Shown here piece after piece: positions 1 to 8,641 of a stretch of DNA of 64,000 bases. The stretch lies in assembly GCA_019119815.1 (NCBI GenBank), contig DWWH01000062.1, forward strand, positions 1-64,000, given 5' to 3'. This DNA comes from Candidatus Eisenbergiella intestinipullorum. GTDB lineage: Bacteria > Bacillota > Clostridia > Lachnospirales > Lachnospiraceae. The position numbers and the translations under genes are program-made. The first letter of the stretch is position 1; every line of letters begins with the position of its first letter. Under the pieces are notes generated by a model. The model made no database searches, was not told the DNA's origin, and saw only the letters and a list, made by a program, of their open reading frames with translations.

Positions 1-127
1 AAGCCTGATGGCTTATTTTTCAATCGGCAGTTTTGCGCCGAAGCACAAAACTGCTGTGATCGCAGAGGAGAAATCACATGCGTGATTTCTCCTCGCGGCC
101 TCAGCGTAGAACGCTTCGGCATGGAGG
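1..127 (+). repeat. Structured leader repeat, copy 1 (left end beyond window)
   Basis: First of three copies of a dispersed element (others at 16780-16917 and 52702-52840). It differs from copy 2 by one base (C at 54, A in copy 2) over the 127 nt that can be compared. It holds the hairpins AAGCC/GGCTT, CAGTTTTG/CAAAACTG, a 13-bp stem around 66-95 with loop ATGC, and AGCGT/ACGCT. The loop octamer GCCGAAGC (37-44) is the exact reverse complement of GCTTCGGC (113-120). Its last bases, GGAGG at 123-127, are the ribosome site of the endonuclease IV gene. The left edge of the element is cut off by the window start. Confidence 0.85.
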
Positions 128-132
128 TAAAC

Positions 133-969
133 ATGAAACAGAACATTATCATAGGAACCCACATGTCAATCGCACAGGGGTTGGAAAAAACGGCGGAGAA
201 CGTGGTGAAGATGGAAGCGGATACCATGCAGATTTTCAGCCGCAATCCCAGAGGCTCCAATTTCAGGACGCCGGAGGAAAAGGAGGTCGCGGGCTTCCAG
301 CGCATCCGGCGGGAGCATGGCTTCGGCCCCATTCTGGCTCATGCGCCCTATACCATGAATCTGGCAAGCGATACGGAGAAGGTCTATGAGTTCGCCTGCA
401 CGGTGATCCGGGAGGACGTGGCGCGGATGGACGCGCTGGGCATTGAAAATCTGGTTTTTCATCCGGGAAGCCACACCGGCATCGGGGTGGAAAAGGGGAT
501 TGAAAATATCATTGCCGGGCTGGATCAGGCCATCACGGGAGAGGAAAATATCACGGTGCTTCTGGAAACCATGAGCGGCAAAGGGACGGAGATCGGAGAC
601 CGGTTCGAGCAGCTTAAGGCCATACGGGACGGCGTGAAGCATCCGGAACGGATCGGCATCTGCCTGGATACCTGCCACGTATTCGCCGCCGGATATGACA
701 TCGTAAACGACCTGGACGGCGTGCTGGAGGAGTTCGACCGCATCCTGGGCCTTCCTCTGCTGCGGGCGGTGCATCTAAACGACAGCCAGATGCCATTCGG
801 TTCGCATAAGGACAGGCATGCGGCCATCGGAGAAGGCCTGATCGGCTGGGAGGCGCTTGTAAACGTGCTGCGCCACCCGGCGCTGAAAAACCTGCCCTTT
901 TATCTGGAGACGCCCTTTGACGACGCGGGACATAAGGAGGAGATCCGCAGGATACGGAGCGGACTGTAA
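133..969 (+). CDS. nfo: Endonuclease IV (AP endonuclease, TIM-barrel)
   Basis: Deoxyribonuclease IV of base excision repair: a zinc-dependent TIM-barrel enzyme that cuts 5' of abasic sites. The 278-residue product has the usual family length. It opens [12 protein letters not shown] and carries HPGSH, the LLETMSGKG strand, [13 protein letters not shown] and [16 protein letters not shown], the metal-binding landmarks of the family, and ends with ETP. The start at 133 is chosen because GGAGG at 123-127 precedes it by 5 nt; the reading frame stays open upstream into the repeat but that part has no family homology. Nfo orthologues are known in spore DNA repair in Bacillus. It is preceded by the structured leader repeat and converges on the IlvD-type gene with no clear terminator between them. 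Confidence 0.95.
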   Translation: MKQNIIIGTHMSIAQGLEKTAENVVKMEADTMQIFSRNPRGSNFRTPEEKEVAGFQRIRREHGFGPILAHAPYTMNLASDTEKVYEFACTVIREDVARMDALGIENLVFHPGSHTGIGVEKGIENIIAGLDQAITGEENITVLLETMSGKGTEIGDRFEQLKAIRDGVKHPERIGICLDTCHVFAAGYDIVNDLDGVLEEFDRILGLPLLRAVHLNDSQMPFGSHKDRHAAIGEGLIGWEALVNVLRHPALKNLPFYLETPFDDAGHKEEIRRIRSGL

Positions 970-996
970 TGAAAAATCCGATCGGAAGAAGGAGAT

Positions 997-2715
997 TCAG
1001 CCATCCATATACCCTCCCTTCATCGGCGATACTGCCAGGGAGGCGAACTGCTTCAGCACCCCTTTTTCATACCGGCTCTCCGGCGGCGTCCAGGCCGCTT
1101 TCCGCTGCCGCAGAACCTCTTCAATCTGCGCTTTTTCCATCCGCTGCCCTTTCACGCCGATGAGACGGAGAACACGTTTTTCAATATCCAGCTCGATCAG
1201 ATCCCCTTCTTCCACCAGAGCGATGGGACCTCCTTCCGCCGCTTCCGGGGAAATATGTCCCACCGCGGGGCCTTTGGACGCGCCGGAGAAGCGCCCGTCC
1301 GTCAGCAGGGCGATGGTGGAAGCAAGGAGCGGATCGGAAGCGATGGCCTCTGTGGTATAAAACATTTCCGGCATGCCGCTTCCCTTCGGTCCCTCGTACC
1401 GGATGATGACCGCATCGCCGGGCCGGATCCTGTGGGTGAGCACCGCGTTCAGAGCGTCCTCCTCACAGTCGAAGGGCCGGGCGGTGAGCACGGCGGAAAA
1501 CATTTCCTTCGGTACCACTGTGTGCTTGACCACCGCGCCGTCCGGGGCCAAGTTGCCCTTCAGCACCGCCACGCTTCCGTTTGTGCCGAAGGGATGGTCG
1601 AAGGGCCGGATCACATCCTCTTTTTTCAGGCTGTAACCGGCAAGGCGTTTCTGCCGCTCTTCATAGAAACCGTTCTTTTTCAGCTCCTCCAGATTTTCTC
1701 CCAGGGTCTTTCCCGTTACGGTCATCACATCCAGATGCAGCATGCTGCGGATTTCCTCCATCACCGCCGGAACGCCGCCCGCATAGGAGAAGAACTGAGC
1801 GGGCCACTTCCCGGCGGGACGGATGTTGAGCAGATAGTGCGCGCCCCGGTGAAGCCGGTCAAAGCTGTCCGCGTCCAGCCGGATGCCGAATTCATGCGCG
1901 ATGGCGGGAAGGTGCAGGAGCGAGTTGGTGGAGCCGGAGATCGCCGCGTGTACCATCACCGCATTTTCAAAGGACTGCTTTGTGACAATATCGGATGGCC
2001 GAAGCCCCATCCGTGCCAGCCGGACCGCCTGTCTGCCCGCTGCGACGGCGGCTTTTCGCAGGACGTTTTCCGCGGCGGGCAGGAGGGCCGTTCCGGGAAG
2101 GGCCAGTCCCAGCGCTTCCGCCATGATCTGCATGGTGGAGGCGGTCCCCATGAAGGAACAGGAGCCGCAGGAGGGGCAGGCGTGGGTCTGATAAAAATGA
2201 AACTGTTCCTCACTGATCTCACCGCGCTCATACATGGCGCTGTATGCGCCGATCTGCTCCAGGGTCAGCAGGTCCGGCCCCGCGTTCATGACGCCCCCCG
2301 GCAGGACGACGCAGGGAATATTGATCCGCCCCGCCGCCATCAGATGCGCCGGCATGCTTTTATCGCAGCCCGCGAGATAAACCGCCCCGTCGAAGGGCGT
2401 GGCGCAGGCGTGAATCTCGATCATGTTCGCCATCATGTCCCGGGAAGGCAGGGAATAATTCATCCCGTCATGGCCCTGCGCCTCCCCGTCGCAGATGTCC
2501 GTGCAGAAATATCTTGCCCCGTATCCCCCTTCCTGTGCTGCCCCTTCTTTGGCCTTTTCCGCCAGCTCCAGAAGATGGACGCTGCCCGGATGGCTGTCCC
2601 CGAAGGAGCTTTCGATGAGAATCTGCGGCTTTGCCAGATCCTCCGTTTTCCATCCCGTTCCCAGCCGGAGCGGATCCAGCTCCGGCGCCTGTTTTCTTAA
2701 TTCCTGACTTCTCAT
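997..2715 (-). CDS. IlvD/Edd family dehydratase (dihydroxy-acid or sugar-acid dehydratase)
   Basis: Fe-S dehydratase of the IlvD/Edd family, 572 residues. Cluster and active-site landmarks are visible: CDG followed by HDGMNYSLPSRD, AGCDKSMPAHLMAAGR, ACPSCGSCSFMGTASTM, then the C-terminal LTDGRFSGASKGPAVGHISPEA that marks the catalytic serine region. The start at 2715 is chosen because AAAGGGGA precedes it; the open frame runs on to 2985 but that part looks like untranslated sequence and contains a small palindromic repeat. There are no ilvB, ilvC or leu neighbours, and CDK is followed by SMP, not the TPGM common in branched-chain enzymes. The substrate may therefore be a sugar acid, and the family call is much firmer than the reaction. 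Confidence 0.9.
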   Translation of the reverse strand: MRSQELRKQAPELDPLRLGTGWKTEDLAKPQILIESSFGDSHPGSVHLLELAEKAKEGAAQEGGYGARYFCTDICDGEAQGHDGMNYSLPSRDMMANMIEIHACATPFDGAVYLAGCDKSMPAHLMAAGRINIPCVVLPGGVMNAGPDLLTLEQIGAYSAMYERGEISEEQFHFYQTHACPSCGSCSFMGTASTMQIMAEALGLALPGTALLPAAENVLRKAAVAAGRQAVRLARMGLRPSDIVTKQSFENAVMVHAAISGSTNSLLHLPAIAHEFGIRLDADSFDRLHRGAHYLLNIRPAGKWPAQFFSYAGGVPAVMEEIRSMLHLDVMTVTGKTLGENLEELKKNGFYEERQKRLAGYSLKKEDVIRPFDHPFGTNGSVAVLKGNLAPDGAVVKHTVVPKEMFSAVLTARPFDCEEDALNAVLTHRIRPGDAVIIRYEGPKGSGMPEMFYTTEAIASDPLLASTIALLTDGRFSGASKGPAVGHISPEAAEGGPIALVEEGDLIELDIEKRVLRLIGVKGQRMEKAQIEEVLRQRKAAWTPPESRYEKGVLKQFASLAVSPMKGGYMDG

Positions 2716-2937
2716 ATTTCCCCTTTTCCGCGGCCGGCTGCCGCATTTATCATGTTCGGGAAAGAAAACCGGCAGAGCCGTCCTTTCCCTTCCCTCCCCG
2801 GATTCCTGAAAGCTCCTGAAAGAGCTTCTGTTTCTGGCCCGTTCCTTCGCAGGCAGGATACTGAAAAAATTATAGGACGGAAGCAGGAAGGATTCAACAG
2901 GAAAGTACGGAACATCCGGGACAAAGGCGGGAAAGGT

Positions 2938-2971
2938 GTTCCTGTTCGCTGGCTTGCCAGTGAACAGGAGT
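2938..2971. repeat. Degenerate 34-bp palindromic mini-element
   Basis: CCTGTTCGCTGGC-TT-GCCAGTGAACAGG (2941-2968) is a 13-bp hairpin with one G-T pair. It has the same core as the mini-elements at 16608-16640 and 53964-53997, which carry 8-bp target duplications. Here no convincing duplication is visible, so this may be an old insertion. It lies in the region upstream of the IlvD-type gene. Confidence 0.6.
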
Positions 2972-3141
2972 GAAAACATCCCCACAGGGATGCCGAAGGC
3001 GGAACGGACAAACGTATGGGAGAAACTATTGTCGGATGTGGCACCGGACAGGGGGATGTGCTATACTTTTGCAGGATACCGGCTGCGGGGATGAGGGGCA
3101 TGCCGGACCATACGGAATGACAGGAGAAGAAGGAGTGGAAT

Positions 3142-3570
3142 ATGCAGGAAAAAGTCATTATTTATGATAGCCTGCCTGAAGAAGCCATTCGGATCAGAGA
3201 AGAGGTTTTTATGCAGGAGCAGGGGTTTCAGGAGGAATTTGATGAAATCGACGGGATTGCCGCCCATCTGGTTTTGTACTGCGGAGGCTCTCCGGCGGCG
3301 GTCTGCCGTTTCTATCAGGACCGGGTGGAGGATGGCTGGCTGATCGGGAGACTTGCGGTCAGAAAGCCATACCGGGGAAAGGGAATCGGCGCCGTCCTGC
3401 TTTCGGAAGCCGAGAAGGAAATCGAAAGACGCGGAGGCAGGGCGGCCGTCCTGCATGCGCAGAGACAGGCGCAGCCCTTTTATGAAAAGCAGGGCTATGC
3501 CGCATATGGAGAAACGGATTTTGACGAGGGCTGTCCTCATGTGTGGATGAAAAAAAGCCTTCATTCCTGA
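3142..3570 (+). CDS. GNAT N-acetyltransferase, YjcF/ElaA-like
   Basis: Small acetyl-CoA-dependent N-acetyltransferase, 142 residues, a single GNAT domain. The N-terminal IRIREEVFMQEQGFQEEFDEID is the signature of the YjcF/ElaA group. The acetyl-CoA loop reads RLAVRKPYRGKGIGAVLL, and the end FYEKQGYAAYGETDFDEGCPHVWM is the usual C-terminal strand pair. GGAG lies a few bases before the start. The substrate is unknown. The last codons lie in a perfect 17-bp tandem duplication (3554-3587), so the gene may recently have gained or lost a terminal repeat unit. It converges on the AraC gene with only 7 nt between stops. Confidence 0.9.
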   Translation: MQEKVIIYDSLPEEAIRIREEVFMQEQGFQEEFDEIDGIAAHLVLYCGGSPAAVCRFYQDRVEDGWLIGRLAVRKPYRGKGIGAVLLSEAEKEIERRGGRAAVLHAQRQAQPFYEKQGYAAYGETDFDEGCPHVWMKKSLHS

Positions 3571-3577
3571 AAAGCCT

Positions 3578-4519
3578 TCATTCCTGACCGCTTCTGCCGG
3601 AAAGCCTGCGGTATCTGGCCGGAGACAGGCCGGTCCGTTCCCGAAAGGTTTTAATGAAATAGCTCTGATCCTGAAATCCGCATTCCGTACAGATCTCCAG
3701 AAGCGGCAGGGAGGTTTCCAGAAGCAGCTGTCTTGCCTTTCGGATCCGCAGGTCAATGATATACTGGACCGGAGAGATCCCGATGGTGCGCTGAAAGCAG
3801 CGCAGGCATTCCCGGCGGCTCAGAAAGGCGCTGTCAGCGATCTGCTGCAGCGAAAGCGGTTCGGTAAAATGCTCCTGGACATAGGAAAGCATATGTCGGA
3901 TGCGGTCCGCGTCGGCCTGATGAAGTCTGTTTCCGTCTTTGATGTCAGTCGCTTTCGGCATATTCTGAAAAAGAAGCAGGAGAGCCTCCGAAAGCGCGGA
4001 ACGGACATGGAATTCATATCCGAAGGGCTGTTCGGACAGCAGGGAAAAGGCCTTCCGGAACAGCGTAAGGAAGGAAGCCTGCCAGGGAGTCTCCGGAGTC
4101 AGGAGCACATGGGAAAAAGCCGGAGCCAGAAGGAGCGGCTTCAGATAGCTTTCCCAGTAAACGCTGTCCTGGGAACCATAGATCAGGGAAGGCCTGACAA
4201 GGAGATTGGGCATCAGAGACAGTTCCCCGTCCGTGCCGCAGTAGGCATGAGGCACCCGTCTGTTGAAAAAGATCCCTTCTCCCGGATGGAGAAAAACGGG
4301 CCGGGCGCGGATAAAAACCGCGACGGTTCCGCGGGTGACCCAGGCAGCCTCCAGTTCCTCGTGCCAGTGCCATGGACAGGAATCCTCCGCGCTCTGATAC
4401 CGGTCCAGATATGCTGCGCAGGGGAAAGAAGGCGCGCCATGCTGTACGGCCTCCTGCTCCACCTCATGGAAAAAACCGGTTTTTTCCGCGGAGATCTCAT
4501 GACCCTTCATATCCTTCAT
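3578..4519 (-). CDS. AraC family transcriptional regulator
   Basis: One-component regulator of 313 residues. The N-terminal cupin-like sensor includes PWHWHEELEAAWVTRGTVAVFI and LHPGEGIFFNRRVPHAY. The C-terminal double helix-turn-helix of AraC type (about residues 205-310) includes LSLQQIADSAFLSRRECLRCFQ and the family signature CGFQDQSYFIKTFRERTGLSPARYR. GGGAG lies about 7 nt before the start. It is divergent from the MFS pair at 4660-7056, which is its likely target. The inducer cannot be read from the sequence. Confidence 0.93.
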   Translation of the reverse strand: MKDMKGHEISAEKTGFFHEVEQEAVQHGAPSFPCAAYLDRYQSAEDSCPWHWHEELEAAWVTRGTVAVFIRARPVFLHPGEGIFFNRRVPHAYCGTDGELSLMPNLLVRPSLIYGSQDSVYWESYLKPLLLAPAFSHVLLTPETPWQASFLTLFRKAFSLLSEQPFGYEFHVRSALSEALLLLFQNMPKATDIKDGNRLHQADADRIRHMLSYVQEHFTEPLSLQQIADSAFLSRRECLRCFQRTIGISPVQYIIDLRIRKARQLLLETSLPLLEICTECGFQDQSYFIKTFRERTGLSPARYRRLSGRSGQE

Positions 4520-4659
4520 ATCTTTCTCCCTTTCCTCTCCGATTTGGGCGTTATTATTATATTATAGGCCTCTTTTCTGATGGAATCAACGGGGGCGGTC
4601 TGATATAACAGGAAGCTGGAAACACGGAAAAGCACGAAGGAAACGGAGGATAACAGGCT

Positions 4660-5817
4660 ATGGCCACATTGCTTTTGCTGATCATTTATATTGCCTTTAT
4701 CGGGCTGGGCGTTCCGGATTCGCTGTTCGGGGCTGCCTGGCCTGCCATCTATACGGAGTTCGGGATCCCGGTTTCCCGCGGAAGCCTGATCACCATGCTG
4801 ATTTCCGGCGGAACTATCCTGTCCAGCCTGCTGTCGGCAGAGCTGATCCGCCGTTTTGGAACCGGAAGGATTACCGCTTTTTCCACCTCTCTGACCGCTG
4901 CGGCGCTGTTTGGCTTTTCGTGCTCCGGAAACCTGCTTCTGCTGTGTCTGTTTGCGGTACCGCTGGGGCTGGGCGCCGGAGCCATTGATACCGCGCTGAA
5001 CAATTATGTTGCGCTGCACTACCGGGCGTCCCATATGAATTTCCTGCACTGCTTTTACGGAATCGGAGTTTCTCTGAGCCCTCTGCTGATGTCTCTGGCC
5101 CTGTCGGAAGGCAGCTGGCGGAGCGGTTACCGGACGGCGTTCCGGCTGCAGGCGGGAATTGCCCTCCTTACCATCCTGACGCTTCCGTTCTGGAAGAAGG
5201 TATCCGCGGCTTCCGGACAGGAAGAAGAGGCGGCGGAGGCGGTGGGCTTTTTCAGGCTGCTGAAGGATTCCAGGGTGCGTATGGCCTGCCTGGTGTTCGT
5301 AGGCTCCTGCGGGCTGGAATATACCTGCGGCAACTGGGGAAGCACCTTTCTGGTCACATCAAAAGGGCTGGAAGCGGATGCGGGAGCCGGGATGATTACC
5401 CTGTATTATGTGGGGATCGCCGCCGGACGTTTCCTTTCCGGCATTCTCTCCTTCCGGCTGGGAAGCCGGAGGCTGGTGCTGATGGGACAGGCCGTTGTCC
5501 TTGCGGCGCTCCTTCTTCTCTGCCTGCCGGGGCTGGCTCTGCCCGGACTGGGACTTTTTCTGGTTGGCCTTGGAAACGGCCCGGTCTTTCCGAACATGCT
5601 GCATCTGACTCCGCGTATCTTCGGAAAGGAGCTTTCCCAATCGGTGATGGGAGTGCAGATGGCAGCCTCCTATGTGGGCATTCTTCTGGCTCCGGCTCTG
5701 TTCGGCGTGATCGCCCAGGAAATGGGGGCGGCCCTTTTTCCGGGGTGGCTGTTCTTTCTGTATCTGCTTATGATGGCAGGCAGCTGTTTTACTGTTTTAA
5801 AACGAAAAAAGAAGTGA
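4660..5817 (+). CDS. MFS transporter 1 of a tandem pair
   Basis: Major facilitator superfamily permease of 385 residues with about 12 hydrophobic segments and a basic C-terminus (LKRKKK). The N-terminal IGLGVPDSLFGAAWPAIYTEFGIP and the GAIDTALNNYVA stretch recall the FucP/TsgA-like sugar branch of MFS, but the substrate is not determined. GGAGG precedes the start by about 11 nt. It is followed 39 nt later by a second MFS gene on the same strand and faces the divergent AraC gene. The three probably form one regulated uptake or efflux unit. Confidence 0.9.
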   Translation: MATLLLLIIYIAFIGLGVPDSLFGAAWPAIYTEFGIPVSRGSLITMLISGGTILSSLLSAELIRRFGTGRITAFSTSLTAAALFGFSCSGNLLLLCLFAVPLGLGAGAIDTALNNYVALHYRASHMNFLHCFYGIGVSLSPLLMSLALSEGSWRSGYRTAFRLQAGIALLTILTLPFWKKVSAASGQEEEAAEAVGFFRLLKDSRVRMACLVFVGSCGLEYTCGNWGSTFLVTSKGLEADAGAGMITLYYVGIAAGRFLSGILSFRLGSRRLVLMGQAVVLAALLLLCLPGLALPGLGLFLVGLGNGPVFPNMLHLTPRIFGKELSQSVMGVQMAASYVGILLAPALFGVIAQEMGAALFPGWLFFLYLLMMAGSCFTVLKRKKK

Positions 5818-5856
5818 TATAATAAGGCAGATTTGCCATATAAAGGAGAAATCGTC

Positions 5857-7056
5857 ATGTTCAAAGCGATACGAAACAATTATCAGCATACCGTTTATGC
5901 CTGCTTTGCCGGATATGTGGTGCAGGCCATTGTCAACAATTTCGCCCCGCTTTTATTTGTGACGCTGGGCGCGCAGTACGGGATCAGCATGAATCAGATT
6001 TCCGTGATCATTTCCGTCAATTTCGGCGTACAGCTGGCGGTGGATCTTCTGTCCCCTCTGTTCATTGACCGGATCGGATATAAGGCGAGCGCGGTTCTGG
6101 CACATCTGTTTTCCGCGGCCGGCCTGCTTCTGTTCGCTTTTCTGCCGGAGCTGCTGGCCAATCCCTTTGCCGGCCTTCTTTCCGCCGTTATGATCTATGC
6201 CATAGGCGGCGGGCTGCTGGAGGTGCTTATCAGCCCCATTGTAGAGGCCTGCCCTACGAAGCGTAAGGAAGCGGCCATGAGCCTTCTGCATTCCTTTTAC
6301 TGCTGGGGGCATGCGGGAGTGGTGGTGGTTTCCACCCTGTTTTTTGCCTTTGCGGGAGTGGAGCACTGGCAGATCATGGCCTGTCTGTGGGCGCTGGTGC
6401 CGATACTGAACCTGCTTTATTTCTGCCTGGTGCCGGTTCCATTTCTGGAGGCGTCCGGGGAGGAGAGCAGAGGAAGCGGCCTTTTGAAAAACGGTCTGTT
6501 CTGGCTGATGGTCCTTCTGATGCTCTGCGCGGGAGCCTGCGAGCAGGCGGTGAGCCAGTGGGCCTCCACTTTTGCGGAGAAAGGGCTTGGCGTGACCAAA
6601 ACGGTGGGAGATCTGGCCGGTCCGCTGTCCTTTGCCGTATTGATGGGAACGGGAAGGGTGATTTACGCGAAATGCAGCGACCGGGTGGAGATCACCAGAT
6701 ATATGACCGCCAGCGGAATTCTCTGCCTGATCGCCTACCTGCTGATTTCCCTTTCCCCGGTTCCGGCTCTTGGCCTGATCGGCTGCGGCCTGTGCGGATT
6801 TTCCGTAGGCGTGCTCTGGCCCGGAACCTTCAGCCTTGCCGCGAAGAGAATTAAAGGCGGAACGACCATGTTCGCCTGGTTTGCCCTTGCCGGTGATCTG
6901 GGATGCATGAGCGGTCCCGGACTGGTGGGCTGGGCTGCCGGACGGGCCGGGGACAACCTGCAGACGGGAATCCTCACGGCCGTTATCTTTCCGGTGCTTC
7001 TGCTCATCGGACTTACGATTGCAAGAAGAACGGAGAAAAAGAAACGGACCGCATGA
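5857..7056 (+). CDS. MFS transporter 2 of a tandem pair
   Basis: Second major facilitator permease, 399 residues, about 12 membrane segments. The opening FAPLLFVTLGAQYGISMNQISVIISVNFG and the loop PLFIDRIGYKAS fit an MFS fold. The two neighbours share little sequence, so they are not a recent duplication. The start at 5857 has AAGGAG 8 nt upstream. It is co-directional with the first MFS gene and followed by a hairpin with a T run. Either two separate permeases serve one AraC-controlled pathway or the pair forms a heteromer; the sequence does not decide. Confidence 0.9.
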   Translation: MFKAIRNNYQHTVYACFAGYVVQAIVNNFAPLLFVTLGAQYGISMNQISVIISVNFGVQLAVDLLSPLFIDRIGYKASAVLAHLFSAAGLLLFAFLPELLANPFAGLLSAVMIYAIGGGLLEVLISPIVEACPTKRKEAAMSLLHSFYCWGHAGVVVVSTLFFAFAGVEHWQIMACLWALVPILNLLYFCLVPVPFLEASGEESRGSGLLKNGLFWLMVLLMLCAGACEQAVSQWASTFAEKGLGVTKTVGDLAGPLSFAVLMGTGRVIYAKCSDRVEITRYMTASGILCLIAYLLISLSPVPALGLIGCGLCGFSVGVLWPGTFSLAAKRIKGGTTMFAWFALAGDLGCMSGPGLVGWAAGRAGDNLQTGILTAVIFPVLLLIGLTIARRTEKKKRTA

Positions 7057-7118
7057 AGCGGTCCGGTACAGACGGTGTGTATGGATGAACGTCCATGCGC
7101 ACCTCTTTTTTTATTTGA
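7042..7118 (+). terminator. Terminator hairpins after the MFS pair
   Basis: GGACCGCATGAAGCGGTCC forms a stem over the stop codon. A second stem GTGTGTATGGA/TCCATGCGCAC (7075-7102) is followed closely by CTCTTTTTTT. The T run serves the plus strand; the minus-strand AI-2E gene ends at 7111 inside this region. Confidence 0.7.
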
Positions 7119-8184
7119 AAATATGAATCACTCCTCTGTCGTTCAGATTTTTCAGAAGCGACAGCGTGATCGGGAAACCGAACAGCCCGATGATGCCGAA
7201 CAGCTGGAGCCCCGCCAGCATGCTTGCCAGCGTCACCACCGGATGCAGGCCCACCTGATGGCCCACGATCTTGGGCTCGATGATGTTGCGGATCACCGTG
7301 ATGACCAGATACAGAACCAGCAGCCCGATGCCGCGGAAGAGATCGCCCGTGACCAGAGAAAGGATCGCCCAGGGAATCATGATGCCTCCGGTGCCGAGCA
7401 CGGGAAGAATATCAAAAATGGCGATGCAGGCCGCGATCAGCAGGGCATTCGGCACCCGCAGCAGCGTCAGGCCGATGGAAATCTCGCTGAAGGTGATGAA
7501 CAGGATCAGCGCGTAGGAAAGGATGCATTTGATCAGCGTGCCGCAGACATATGCCCGGATCTCGGAAACGGCCCTGCGGCCGCCCTCCGGAAGCTGCCGC
7601 AGAAGAAATTCCGTGATCTTCGGATAATCGATGGTCATGAAAAAGGTCACGATGATGGTGATGACCAGATTCAAGAACGTGCCGGGAACGGAGGCGGCGA
7701 GGGAGGAAACGGCGCTGATGGCGGTGATGGAAATATTGGAAACCAGACTTCCGAGCGAGCGGATCACGTCCTGTGAGATGTCCTCCAGGATGGAAACGGC
7801 AGAAGGGTCCAGCGCCGACAACGTCACCTCAAGCCGGGAAAACAGATCCTGCAGCAGAGGCAGCAGGGTGGTGCTGTAAAAGGAAGGAAGGGCGGTAATC
7901 ACCTGCTTTGTGGTGGAAAACAGACGGAAGCCCAGCAGGGTGATCAGCGCGCCTGCGGCCGCGAAAAAAAGCGCCGTGAACAGAATGGCAGGAAGCGCCC
8001 TTGGAAGCTTCAGCTTCCTTTCCGCCCAGCGGATCGGCCAGTTCAGCAGAAACGCTGCGATAAAGGCGAACACAAACGGGGCAAAAAAGGGAAGCGCGTA
8101 CTTCAGACAGATAAAAATAATGGCGGCGATAATGAGCCAGAATGCGAAACGGATGAGAAAATTTTTCTGTTTATTAAGATCCAT
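7111..8184 (-). CDS. AI-2E family permease (PF01594)
   Basis: Polytopic membrane protein of 357 residues in the AI-2E/TqsA/YdiK-YtvI family. An N-terminal hydrophobic pair includes FICLKYALPFFAPFVFAFIAAFLLNWPI, followed by a long soluble central part and a membrane-rich C-terminal half. The signature FDILPVLGTGGIMIPWAI and the terminal NIIEPKIVGHQVGLHPVVTLASM are diagnostic. Members have been linked to autoinducer-2 export and to Na+/H+ antiport, so the transported ion or molecule is open. It stands alone, converging on the MFS pair. Confidence 0.92.
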   Translation of the reverse strand: MDLNKQKNFLIRFAFWLIIAAIIFICLKYALPFFAPFVFAFIAAFLLNWPIRWAERKLKLPRALPAILFTALFFAAAGALITLLGFRLFSTTKQVITALPSFYSTTLLPLLQDLFSRLEVTLSALDPSAVSILEDISQDVIRSLGSLVSNISITAISAVSSLAASVPGTFLNLVITIIVTFFMTIDYPKITEFLLRQLPEGGRRAVSEIRAYVCGTLIKCILSYALILFITFSEISIGLTLLRVPNALLIAACIAIFDILPVLGTGGIMIPWAILSLVTGDLFRGIGLLVLYLVITVIRNIIEPKIVGHQVGLHPVVTLASMLAGLQLFGIIGLFGFPITLSLLKNLNDRGVIHIFK

Positions 8185-8520
8185 AAAATCATTTCCACAG
8201 CAGGATGAACGCCATTTCCCGTCAAAAGCCCTGGCTGCGGAATCCTCCTTCTGGACAAAAGCGGCGCTCTGTCCAATTATTTTCCGTAAATTCTGAGACG
8301 TTCTGAAAAAACACGAAGCTGTCTTTCTGACGTGAACAAATCAACGATTCTTATCAATCAAAGTGTAAAGGTTTTCCGGGGGACAGTCAATAAGCGGAAC
8401 CCTTTTTTAATGCAAATTTTAGAATAACGCTTCCTGTCTGCTGAAAGGTCGGCAGGCGTCCGCCGCTGCCGGAACAGCCACACCGGAACAGAAAACGGCC
8501 TCCTCCCTGACAGCTGTAAG

Positions 8521-8549
8521 TTGACAGGGGGACGGCGCGGAGGTATGCT
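8521..8549 (+). promoter_or_regulatory. Promoter of the MBL hydrolase gene
   Basis: TTGACA at 8521-8526, a 17-bp spacer and TATGCT at 8544-8549. This is a near-consensus housekeeping promoter about 90 nt before the start codon. The rest of the 8185-8520 gap holds no further gene that can be supported. Confidence 0.75.
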
Positions 8550-8579
8550 GAAAGCGAAAACGACATACAGAATGGAGAG

Positions 8580-8609
8580 CCCATCCGGGAAGCAGCCTTC
8601 CCGGATGGG
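8580..8609 (+). promoter_or_regulatory. Strong hairpin in the MBL 5' UTR
   Basis: A 13-bp perfect stem CCCATCCGGGAAG/CTTCCCGGATGGG with a 4-nt loop lies between the promoter and the ribosome site GGGAGG. No T run follows, so it is not a simple terminator. It could protect the mRNA or bind a regulator. Confidence 0.6.
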
Positions 8610-8641
8610 AAAACCGGCGGGAAGAAGAGGGAGGTGCAGGA

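Noticed and set aside
78..389. Short peptide starting at the ATG in the leader repeat stem-3 loop
   Set aside because: The frame is not kept in copy 3 and has no ribosome site. The ATG lies in a hairpin loop, so this is not supported as a leader peptide.
1255..2700. 481-codon open frame on the plus strand opposite the IlvD-type gene
   Set aside because: It is a shadow of the high-GC coding strand; the translation is low-complexity, rich in Gly, Arg and His, with no family motif, and the opposite strand has clear Fe-S dehydratase motifs.
8185..8520. Search for a riboswitch or small gene upstream of the MBL hydrolase
   Set aside because: No known riboswitch core, no ribosome site with an open frame, and only weak stems were found.
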